Origin: Sphingobacteriales bacterium
GTDB taxonomy: Bacteria > Bacteroidota > Bacteroidia > Chitinophagales > UBA2359
DNA length: 64,000 nt
Direction: 5' to 3'
Assembly (NCBI GenBank): GCA_016706405.1
Contig: JADJJT010000002.1
Coordinates: forward strand, 434,001-498,000
Shown piece by piece: positions 1 to 7,336 of this stretch (the stretch's first letter is position 1; every line of letters begins with the position of its first letter). Below the pieces are notes generated by a model. The model saw only the letters and a list, made by a program, of their open reading frames with translations. It was not told the origin of the DNA and made no database searches. Both the position numbers and the translations under genes were made by a program.

Positions 1-543
1 ATTCCAATTGAGCAGCGCAACGGTCTGAAGGTTGTTTTGTACAATTTTACTGTATTTTTCGAATGCCGATGTTGCCAAATAAATTTGACATAATCCTATA
101 TTTATTTTTAATTGGTTATAGTATGTATGTGCATCGGGCTGGTGTTCAGTGGTTAAATTTTGGTGTAGCTGTAAAAGCTTTTTTTCGGCGGTTTTGTAGT
201 CTTTCCGGTAAATTAATTGGTTTACTAAATACAGCTCGGCATCAACAGGCAGTAACTCAAGATTTATTTGTTGTAAAAACGATTCAAACAAAGCCATTAC
301 ATCTGAAATTAAATTATGCCAGGTTCCGGAATGAAAAGCCTTATCCGGATAAATTTTTTTGAATAGTTTTTCGCGATTAATTTTGGCCGGCTCAAACTTG
401 GGGTAAAATGACAATACCACCTCGCAAAAACGAATAATGGTCTTATTTTTATTGAAAAATGGCGATTGCACAAAATCGGCAAATCGTTTTATTGTTTTGT
501 CGTCTAAGGTTTTTAAAAGTGCAATTAATTTTGTATTTTCCAT
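1..543 (-). CDS. Hypothetical protein, 3' part cut off by the window edge
   Basis: A minus-strand frame opens with ATG at 543-541 and stays open for 181 codons to the left edge, so only the N-terminal part is visible. It starts MENTKLIALLKTLDDKTIKR and contains SPFFNKNK followed by predicted helices rich in Leu, Lys and Tyr. I see no signal peptide or membrane segment, so it is probably cytoplasmic. It resembles uncharacterised Bacteroidota proteins with an FFNKN motif near the N-terminus, but I cannot give it a function. The later part (YYNQLKINIGLCQIYLATSA) looks like helical-repeat (TPR-like) sequence. It is divergent from the outer-membrane gene at 819. Reading it as coding explains away the plus-strand frame at 63-362. 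Confidence 0.75.
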   Translation of the reverse strand, partial: MENTKLIALLKTLDDKTIKRFADFVQSPFFNKNKTIIRFCEVVLSFYPKFEPAKINREKLFKKIYPDKAFHSGTWHNLISDVMALFESFLQQINLELLPVDAELYLVNQLIYRKDYKTAEKKLLQLHQNLTTEHQPDAHTYYNQLKINIGLCQIYLATSAFEKYSKIVQNNLQTVALLNWN

Positions 544-742
544 TTGTTTATTATATCGTACAATTCCTGTTTGCCTACTTAAATTTTCTGAGCAATCTAA
601 ATAAAAGGTAAATTTACAACAAACAAAATAATTAAATCTACGAATGAATAGTAACTGATAATAAAAAATAACTAATCCGTTCAAAAACAGCGTAAATAAT
701 ATAGTTCAAACATTAAAAGAGTTAAAATACCAATACCTTTAC

Positions 743-750
743 TACCTTTG
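743..750 (+). promoter_or_regulatory. -7 element TACCTTTG of the gene at 819
   Basis: TACCTTTG matches the Bacteroidota -7 consensus TAnnTTTG and lies about 69 bp before the ATG at 819. No good TTTG is found 17-22 bp upstream, so only half of the promoter is supported. Confidence 0.4.
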
Positions 751-818
751 CCTAAATAATTTATATTTTTTATTTCACTTTAAACCGAATCTAGAACAAC
801 AAATTAAATTATATTTTT

Positions 819-1682
819 ATGAATAAAATTGTTTACCTTCGTTTTCATTCTTTGGTGCTGCTAATATTTGCGGTAGCATTGATTTCATTAAGCAATACGT
901 CATTTGCCGGCGGCGGCTGGACGAGAGATAAAGGCAAAGGGTTTGCCCAAATTGGGTTTAACAATATTACTTATACCACCACCTATTTAGACGATGGCAG
1001 TTTAGGCACTACCGATAACCTAACGCGCGAAATTACCGACCAAACCCTGCAATTGTATGCTGAGTATGGGCTTACCAACAATATAACCTTATTGCTTAAC
1101 GCGCCCTACAAACTTACCGAAGCCAAAAAAATAGGAGCAAGCCCCAGACCCGAAGGCAGTTTAAATGGCGTGGGCAATATTAGCGTTGGCGGCAAATACG
1201 GAATTTTAAAAGGCAAAATCAATTTAGCTGCTACCCTTAGGTACGATGCCCAAACGGCAAAAGCCGATGAACTAACCGGCCTGCGCACCGGTTACGATGC
1301 CTCAGTAATTGCACCCGGCGTAGCAATTGGCTTGGGCGGTAACAAATGGCATGTTGGTGGCGATGCTAATTTTAATATCCGGACGAATGGTTATAGCACC
1401 GATATTAGTGCCATTATTGAAGGCGGCTACCGAATTTTAAAACCTGTTTTGTTAATGGCAGTCTTAGATATGCGCAAAAGTTTTAAAAATGGCAGCGTTG
1501 TTGATTTTAACCAAACAACCGAACTTTATACCGATGACCAAGAATTTATGGCCTTTGGAGGCAAACTTAATATTGACATTGCCGCCGGATTTGGATTAAA
1601 TCTTTGGGGTTATGGCGCTTTAGCAGGTCGCAAAGTGCCAGCAGCACCCTCTATTGGTGCCGGACTTTGTTACACGTGGTAA
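819..1682 (+). CDS. Outer-membrane beta-barrel protein
   Basis: The 287-residue protein has a signal peptide (about residues 1-30, hydrophobic LVLLIFAVALISL, ending SFAGG). Alternating polar/hydrophobic beta strands with many Gly, Asn and Thr follow, and the chain ends in aromatic GLCYTW, as expected for a barrel folded by the Bam machinery. The pattern (LYAEYGLTNNITLLLNAPY, then GGKYGILKGKINLAATLRY) resembles the Phenol_MetA_deg/outer-membrane transporter-like barrels of about 280 residues. The substrate is unknown. It is monocistronic, with a -7 element upstream and a hairpin terminator downstream. Barrel fold confidence is high; function is not assignable. Confidence 0.8.
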   Translation: MNKIVYLRFHSLVLLIFAVALISLSNTSFAGGGWTRDKGKGFAQIGFNNITYTTTYLDDGSLGTTDNLTREITDQTLQLYAEYGLTNNITLLLNAPYKLTEAKKIGASPRPEGSLNGVGNISVGGKYGILKGKINLAATLRYDAQTAKADELTGLRTGYDASVIAPGVAIGLGGNKWHVGGDANFNIRTNGYSTDISAIIEGGYRILKPVLLMAVLDMRKSFKNGSVVDFNQTTELYTDDQEFMAFGGKLNIDIAAGFGLNLWGYGALAGRKVPAAPSIGAGLCYTW

Positions 1683-1790
1683 CAATTAAAGGCGTCGCTG
1701 TTTTGTTTGGCCAAAACTTTAAAAAAGGTTCAAGTAATTCTGTATTTTAACACCAGTAATTGCTAATTAAGAATAAAGGCAAATTAAATA

Positions 1791-1832
1791 AAAAGCCATA
1801 AATTGCTATGTTTAGTAGCATTTATGGCTTTT
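1791..1832. terminator. Bidirectional hairpin terminator
   Basis: An arm AAAAGCCATAAATTGCTA is followed after TGTT by a near-perfect complement (TAGCA then TTTATGGCTTTT, one bulged base). It lies between the convergent genes ending at 1682 and 1872. The stem has A/T runs on both flanks, so it can serve both strands. Confidence 0.75.
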
Positions 1833-1871
1833 GTCGTTTGCTTTTAATTGACCGACCAAAATTATTTCGTT

Positions 1872-2135
1872 TCACATAATTTCGATATGCGATATTAATA
1901 GTTCCTTAGCCAGTTCAACCACCATATTTTCGTCGTAGGTGGCAGGGGCGGCGCTGTAAGGGCCAGCAGTAAAATTAGCAAACATTTGGTCGGTTGCAAT
2001 GGTGTGCTGTTTGGCAACCCTAAAATAATTGGCAACTACCTCTTCGGGTATGTTAAGGTCGTTGGCAATACGCTTAATACCATCGTGTGGCAGTTGAGCC
2101 TCAATTAGCAGCAATTCGGCAGGAGTAATTTTCAT
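1872..2135 (-). CDS. Small hypothetical protein with HTH-like N-terminus
   Basis: An 87-residue acidic protein starting MKITPAELLLIEAQLPHDGI. Residues about 5-40 (LIEAQLPHDGIKRIANDLNI then PEEVVANYFR) have the helix-turn-helix rhythm of a small DNA-binding or adaptor domain: a helix, IANDLNIPEEVV as turn plus recognition helix, then a tail with ENMVVELAKELL. It has no signal peptide and no transmembrane segment. It stands alone between a terminator and a long intergenic region. I do not recognise the family; a DNA-binding role is inferred only from this pattern. Codon use resembles the neighbouring genes, which supports its being real. Confidence 0.6.
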   Translation of the reverse strand: MKITPAELLLIEAQLPHDGIKRIANDLNIPEEVVANYFRVAKQHTIATDQMFANFTAGPYSAAPATYDENMVVELAKELLISHIEIM

Positions 2136-2643
2136 GGGGGTAAGGCAATTTTTGTAGTAAAAAATATATATAAAAAGAAAAAAAGGGATAACAAGCCGCT
2201 ACGTCTGTGGTGGTACAGACGCATGAAGGTTAGCTAACATTAATCGCAGAATTTGAGCCTCAATTTACGACTAAAAAATGGATGCCTATATTTTTTTATA
2301 AAAAAAATGTCATTTTTTTGTCATTTCTTGAAATAAATTTTCAACTTATTTATTCCAAAGTTTATAAACAGTTTTGGGAGCAGAAAAATGCCTTTGCGTG
2401 GCAAGTATCCGGAGTTTTCAAGCACTAAGCAAAAGGCTTCAAAAAAATTATCCGGAGGAAATTGCGGCGGCAGGCGTGGGTTTCCTCTTCATTCAGGCAA
2501 TTAGGGAGAGTTCTCTCACAAACCCATTAAGCAAAAAATCATATTTAAGACGTTTGTTTTATCTCAACTTTTTTGCAATTAAATAAAAAATGCGTTAAAT
2601 TTGCCGCTACCTAATATAATTTTCATTTTAAATTTTAAAAATT
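2136..2643. other. Intergenic region with one promoter
   Basis: No convincing gene. It holds a short GC-rich hairpin (CGTCTGT 2202-2208 with ACAGACG 2215-2221), two TCCGGA palindromes (near 2418 and 2451) and, at its end, a full promoter for the metalloprotease gene. A 70-codon plus-strand frame at 2374-2586 was rejected because it has no family features and ends inside the promoter. Confidence 0.6.
2572..2603 (+). promoter_or_regulatory. Bacteroidota promoter of the M43 protease gene
   Basis: TTTG at 2572-2575, exactly 20 bp, then TAAATTTG at 2596-2603. This is a full match to the -33/-7 consensus. A transcript starting near 2610 would place the ATG at 2644 about 35 nt downstream, which favours 2644 (not 2765) as the intended start. 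Confidence 0.8.
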
Positions 2644-2735
2644 ATGTGTTACAAAAACAAAAACAACGCGCTGTTTCAATACAGCACACGCCTTGTTGGT
2701 AACTTAACCAACACATTGTTCACTTTTACATATAT

Positions 2736-2746
2736 GGGGGGGGGGG
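2736..2746 (+). repeat. Poly-G tract (G11) inside the 5' coding region
   Basis: Eleven consecutive G residues, the first being the G of an ATG at 2734. From ATG 2644 or 2734 the frame ends at TAA right after the tract. Losing one G would join these starts in frame to the protease ORF at 2765. This is either a phase-variable switch or a homopolymer sequencing error. Confidence 0.85.
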
Positions 2747-2764
2747 TATAAATACCTTTTATAT

Positions 2765-4999
2765 ATGTTGTTATTTATTGGTTTTATAGGCAGTAGCCCA
2801 ACGGCAAAGGGGCAAAATTTTGGCACCTTGGGTTGTGGAACTAAATTTGATAATGCTATTATTAGCATTTTAGATTCTATCCTTGCGGCACAGCCACAAT
2901 CAATTCCAAACCAAGAAGAAGAAGAAAACCAACTACCTATTGAAGTGCCAATTACCTTTCATGTAGTATGTGAAGGCGATGAAAATACCTGCCTTATATC
3001 AGACACCGACATAGATGGATATATTGTATTGCTAAATGACTATTACAATAAAACCCCTATACCGAATATTCATTTTTATGAGTGCAGTCCTCGAAATTAT
3101 ATTACAAACTCACCTTATTGGTTTTTAACAAAACCAGAACACGAACAACAACTGGCACAAATGAATGATGTGCTAAGAACGATAAATGTATATTTTGTAT
3201 TTTCAGGATGGGACGTGGGATATACCAAACCAAACGAATCATTAGCCGATAGAGTTTTTATTAACCTTGCTTACGACTCAGATCCGGATGTTGATTTTGG
3301 TTTAGCGTTAGGGCATGAGGTAGGGCATTTTTTTTCGTTAATCCATACCCATGGCTATGGAGATGAGGAGGTTACAGATGAACTTGTAAATGGTACTAAC
3401 TGTGAAACGGCGGGCGATAGAGTATGCGATACGCCTGCTGATATCGGTGAAGACAATCTTTTCAATATTAGTGCTTGTTTATACCCTGACCCAATCGGCA
3501 AATGTTTACTCGCGGACTATTATGATTGTGTGGCCCCAAGCCCCTGCGATATTTGTGATATTAATGGTGACTATTACACACCACTACAAGACAATATTAT
3601 GTTTCAATGGCATTTTAAAGATTGCTGTAATCAATTTACAGATGGGCAATATCAACGGATAGTAGATGTGGGTATTCCTTATAGAGAAAAAGTAAAAGGG
3701 CAAAAAGATGTGTGGATACGAGACGGCTATACCGATGTAGGCAAAGAACCCAATTCTACGTCAGATATGGGCGATTGGAACGATGTTTGGGATAGCCCCG
3801 ATATTTGGAATTGTTTATATGACCCCGAGTGCGGAGGGCACCAAAACCCTACAAAAAAACTCGATAATAGTGATAATTATTTACGAGTTCGGGTTTTAAA
3901 CCATAGCTGTGCTAATGCAAATTTGACTACGGTGGATGTTTATTGGACAAGGGCAAGAACAGATGAATTATGGCCTCTGCATTGGGTGGCGTCTATTGAC
4001 AACCAAATAAATGGGCATCCGGCAGGTGGTAAAATAGGTTCAGAGGATATTATAAATTTTCCTGCAAACTCAGAAAAAATACTAACCTTTAACTGGCAAC
4101 CCCCCGACCTTACGTGGTATCCGCAATTAGATTTAGACGACGAAGAAGGACCAATGGTATGTTTTTTGGTGATAATAAAATCTGGAGAGTTTAATATAAA
4201 CAAATTATTTCCGCAAGAAAACGACACCGAAACACGACCAACCTTTGAGTTAGTGTATCATCAAAATTGTATAGCTACAAAAAATGCAGTGCTATTAGCC
4301 GAACCCGGCGGCGAACCGAGCAATTCAACAGGGGCAAATATCAATACCCTATACATCAATAATAATTCAAATTTGGCAAGTTTGCATAATATAGAAGTGT
4401 ACAACTATAGTCCTTTCTCAAGTCAAAATAATTTGACTCAATTTGGCGATATTATATTGTTAATGGATAGTATGTTATGGCAAAAATGGGCAACTAATAA
4501 TTTTGTGGCACAGGGAATTGCGCCGCTTAGTTTACAAAAAGCGGTAATCACCGACCACACTCGTGCTGTTATACCTAATATTTTAATAGCGGCAAACCAA
4601 GGGCATACAGTTGGTTTAAGTTTCGAGCGCAACAATATTGCCATACCCACACCAACAACTTTTAGCTATTTTATAACCCATAAATTGGCTAACGACAGTA
4701 CTGCCGTGCCAAAGGGAGGAGGCGTATTTAATTTTGACATTACGAATAGTAATTTAAGTTTAAAAAAATTAACAAAAAACACATCAAATTGGCAGTTGGG
4801 GCATATTTGCATAAACGACAATACTTATACTATAGCAACTATTGAGGTATATTCTGTACATGGTACTTTAATGGTATCACAGTCGGTTACACCTACAACA
4901 GTTCACAAAGCATTGGCGCAATTGCAGCCGGGTATGTACATATTGCGCCTAACAAATGAGCAGCACTCTATTTGTACCCAAAAAATAATTATATACTAA
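2765..4999 (+). CDS. Secreted M43-type (pappalysin-like) metalloprotease with T9SS sorting domain
   Basis: This is a zinc endopeptidase for export through the outer membrane. In the 744-residue frame counted from ATG 2765, the extended zinc motif HEVGHFFSLIH is at 184-194. The family-typical C...DRVCDTPAD segment follows, then NIMFQWHFKDCC and FTDGQYQRI, matching the peptidase M43 core with its Met-turn region. The last 70 residues (IEVYSVHG... LQPGMYILRL... KIIIY) form a T9SS type A sorting domain. The N-terminus from 2765 (MLLFIGFIGSSPTAKGQ) is a weak signal peptide without a positive n-region. The promoter and the ATGs at 2644 and 2734 are upstream but out of frame across the G11 tract. 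With G10 the protein would begin at 2644 or 2734 and read through YKYLLYMLLFIGFIG. Cargo genes follow at 5071 and 7337. Confidence 0.88.
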   Translation: MLLFIGFIGSSPTAKGQNFGTLGCGTKFDNAIISILDSILAAQPQSIPNQEEEENQLPIEVPITFHVVCEGDENTCLISDTDIDGYIVLLNDYYNKTPIPNIHFYECSPRNYITNSPYWFLTKPEHEQQLAQMNDVLRTINVYFVFSGWDVGYTKPNESLADRVFINLAYDSDPDVDFGLALGHEVGHFFSLIHTHGYGDEEVTDELVNGTNCETAGDRVCDTPADIGEDNLFNISACLYPDPIGKCLLADYYDCVAPSPCDICDINGDYYTPLQDNIMFQWHFKDCCNQFTDGQYQRIVDVGIPYREKVKGQKDVWIRDGYTDVGKEPNSTSDMGDWNDVWDSPDIWNCLYDPECGGHQNPTKKLDNSDNYLRVRVLNHSCANANLTTVDVYWTRARTDELWPLHWVASIDNQINGHPAGGKIGSEDIINFPANSEKILTFNWQPPDLTWYPQLDLDDEEGPMVCFLVIIKSGEFNINKLFPQENDTETRPTFELVYHQNCIATKNAVLLAEPGGEPSNSTGANINTLYINNNSNLASLHNIEVYNYSPFSSQNNLTQFGDIILLMDSMLWQKWATNNFVAQGIAPLSLQKAVITDHTRAVIPNILIAANQGHTVGLSFERNNIAIPTPTTFSYFITHKLANDSTAVPKGGGVFNFDITNSNLSLKKLTKNTSNWQLGHICINDNTYTIATIEVYSVHGTLMVSQSVTPTTVHKALAQLQPGMYILRLTNEQHSICTQKIIIY

Positions 5000-5070
5000 T
5001 ATTGTTTAACTTTGTTTGTAGGGAGAACGCCAATTTGTAGTTTGCCCTATACCTTATTTATATATTACGC

Positions 5071-6882
5071 ATGAAAAAGATTAAACTACTTATATTATAT
5101 TTATTGGTTTGCCTGTTTTTAAATACACAAATTAGGGCGCAAACACCGTATATAGTGTGGCAAAAAAGTTTTGGCGGCTCAGAGGCAGATTATTTTAGAC
5201 AAATAAACCCTATAAACAATAACAGCCTACTTATAACGGGCAACATACGCTCTAATGATGCAAATGTACCTAACTACCACAAATACGACGATGCTTGGGT
5301 TTTAAAAATAGATACCGCCGGAAACACCTTAGCTACAACAGCCATTGGCGGCAACAAATCAGAAAATATTTCGGGGTTAATAGTTGAGAAAAATAGCATT
5401 TTGTTAGGCGTGTATGCTAATTCTACAACCGATGGCGATTTTTACGCAATTCCGGATACCCTTAGAATATTAGAATGGTTGGTTGAAACCTCATTAGACC
5501 TAAGTATAAACCCAACAAAAGCAATGGTAACTAAACCAATTCATCCAAATGTCTTCGAGCCTGATGGTTACCGCACAAGTTTTAAAGCAAATAATAATCA
5601 TTATTACTTATATGGTGGATATAATAACTCTGGTTTTAACCTCCCTCATGAGTTTGCCTATATTGCTAAAATAAATAAACAAGGAGCAATACTATGGGAG
5701 CGCAAATTTAATGAAACTGGGTTTCCAATGCCTTACGATTATTTGACAACTGCTTTTGTAATGCCAAACGGCGCAATTATAGGGGCAGGATTTACTGAAT
5801 CTTCAGGCGATAGTTTGTATAAAGATGCACATGGAAAAAGCGATGCCTTTTTGTTAAAATACGATGTCAATGGGCAATACCAATGGCATGGCTTGTTTGG
5901 AACATCAGGTTACGAAATACTTTGGGGCATATCTGCGTTTTCAAAAGGAGTAGTGGGGGTGGGTCATAGTTCAAATGAGTTGAACGAGTCTCAAGTTTAT
6001 ATAGTTGCGGTAAACCATGAAGGGCAAATGCTTTGGCAAAAAACGTATGGTGGCAGTAGCGGCGAAGCAGCAAGCTATGTTTGTGCTGATACCGATGGCG
6101 GTATTTTGGTGGTTGGAAACACCTCTTCAACTGATGGCGATGTGAGAAACAAATTTGACAATAGTGCCGATATTTGGGTCTTAAAATTAGATACCGAAGG
6201 CAATATCGTTTGGCAAAAAACATTGGGCGGCTCAAATTCTGAAAACGGTAAAGGCATTTATCCGGATGGTTTGGGCAATTATTATGTATGCGGGTATGCT
6301 TATTCAAACGATGGGCATTTAACGCAAAACTATGGCAAATCTGATGGGTGGGTGGTTAAATTAAGCAGTTTGCCTATACCTAAGCCTACCATTACCGCTT
6401 TAGATAGTATTATTTGCCTGCAACCCATTACTATAACCGCCAGCCAAGCACCCGCAACCTTTGGCTACCGGTGGAATACCGGCGACACTACGCAAACAAT
6501 AATTATAAACAAACCGGGCGCTTACCAAGTTAACTATATAAAATGGGGCGATACGCTTAGTATATCTAAAATTACGTCAATAGAAATTAAACCGTATTGC
6601 AAGCAGTTTGCACTACCCACGGCGTTTAGCCCCAACAACGATGGCATCAACGACCGCTTTGCTCTACAACAAAACCAAGCAATTACCCAAGCAGCGCAAC
6701 TAACCATTTATAACCGTTGGGGGCAAAGGGTTTTTAGTGGCAATGCTTTTGAGGGCTGGAGCGGAGCCTTGCCCAACAACAGTCCCGCACCCGCAGGCGT
6801 GTATGTGTATATACTTACCTACATCAACCCTTTATCCGGATTAACTGAAACAACAAAAGGCAATATTACCTTGTTGCGGTAA
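5071..6882 (+). CDS. T9SS type B (gliding-motility-associated C-terminus) secreted repeat protein
   Basis: The 603-residue secreted protein has a signal peptide (residues 1-23, MKKIKLLILYLLVCLFLNTQ then RAQ). At least five degenerate repeats follow, built round W(Q/E)K..GG(S/N)...E, for example IVWQKSFGGSEAD, MLWQKTYGGSSGEAA and IVWQKTLGGSNSENG, with intervening D.WVLKLDT.GN. This suggests a beta-propeller or delta-60-like fold. The last 90 residues (PTAFSPNNDGINDRF, IYNRWGQRVF, PAGVYVYILTY, GNITLL) are the CHU_C/T9SS type B sorting domain, typical of surface-exposed proteins. It lies 71 bp after the protease gene. A -7 element TAACTTTG at 5007-5014 may give it its own promoter. The ligand is unknown. 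Confidence 0.88.
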   Translation: MKKIKLLILYLLVCLFLNTQIRAQTPYIVWQKSFGGSEADYFRQINPINNNSLLITGNIRSNDANVPNYHKYDDAWVLKIDTAGNTLATTAIGGNKSENISGLIVEKNSILLGVYANSTTDGDFYAIPDTLRILEWLVETSLDLSINPTKAMVTKPIHPNVFEPDGYRTSFKANNNHYYLYGGYNNSGFNLPHEFAYIAKINKQGAILWERKFNETGFPMPYDYLTTAFVMPNGAIIGAGFTESSGDSLYKDAHGKSDAFLLKYDVNGQYQWHGLFGTSGYEILWGISAFSKGVVGVGHSSNELNESQVYIVAVNHEGQMLWQKTYGGSSGEAASYVCADTDGGILVVGNTSSTDGDVRNKFDNSADIWVLKLDTEGNIVWQKTLGGSNSENGKGIYPDGLGNYYVCGYAYSNDGHLTQNYGKSDGWVVKLSSLPIPKPTITALDSIICLQPITITASQAPATFGYRWNTGDTTQTIIINKPGAYQVNYIKWGDTLSISKITSIEIKPYCKQFALPTAFSPNNDGINDRFALQQNQAITQAAQLTIYNRWGQRVFSGNAFEGWSGALPNNSPAPAGVYVYILTYINPLSGLTETTKGNITLLR

Positions 6883-6902
6883 CTCACCCCATAGTAACAG
6901 AT

Positions 6903-6945
6903 ACCCCTGTAAAAAAGAATATTATTTTTGCAGGGGTGTTTTTTT
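6903..6945 (+). terminator. Rho-independent terminator
   Basis: ACCCCTGTAAAAA (from 6903) pairs with TTTTTGCAGGGGT (to 6937) with one G.T pair. A T-rich run follows (to about 6945), 20 bp after the stop at 6882. Confidence 0.85.
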
Positions 6946-7006
6946 CTCTTTCATCCGGAAAAAATGATGCGGTAGTAGGGGGTAAAAATCAAGCTAATCC
7001 TAAAAA

Positions 7007-7052
7007 CGATGAATTGAGCCTGCCGAAATCGATGAATTGAGCCTGCCGAAAT
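7007..7052. repeat. Exact 23-bp tandem repeat, two units
   Basis: Two identical abutting 23-bp units (7007-7029 and 7030-7052) with core GAATTGAGCCTGCCGAAA. A near-identical inverted copy lies at 33289-33315, so this is a dispersed intergenic repeat and not a local duplication only. Confidence 0.8.
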
Positions 7053-7336
7053 TTTCATGCTTCAAGACTATATACACGGTTTCCCACCACAATTTTAATT
7101 GCGGGTATTAGCCATTTATAAACCACACTAACAATAATATAGGGCTTACCATTTTAAACTATGGCAACTTATACTTAGCTTTGTTGCCCAAATAAATACG
7201 CTTTAATTAACTTTATTGCTGCAACCAAACTAAACAGACCTTACCTTTATAATATGATTAACAATTATTAAGCCACACGTTTACCAATTTTATGTTTTAT
7301 CCGGATAAATTTACTAAACTAACTTGTCTTTTAACC

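Larger units (their letters stand above)
6883..7336. other. Intergenic region with terminator and 23-bp tandem repeat
   Basis: It holds a rho-independent terminator (6903-6945), two TCCGGA sites (near 6955 and 7300) and an exact tandem repeat (7007-7052). No full promoter was recognised for the gene at 7337, although a transcript is likely to start here. Confidence 0.6.

Noticed and set aside
63..362. 99-codon plus-strand ORF at the left edge
   Set aside because: The minus strand carries an open 181-codon frame with good coding character over the same bases.
2202..2221. GC-rich hairpin CGTCTGT/ACAGACG as a terminator
   Set aside because: No adjacent T-run on either strand within 10 bp; left as an unexplained small hairpin.
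2374..2586. 70-codon plus-strand ORF
   Set aside because: No family features and low-complexity residues; its 3' end runs into the promoter of the next gene.
5867..6307. 146-codon minus-strand ORF rich in His, Arg and Tyr
   Set aside because: Shadow of the type B cargo gene on the plus strand; biased composition typical of antisense frames.
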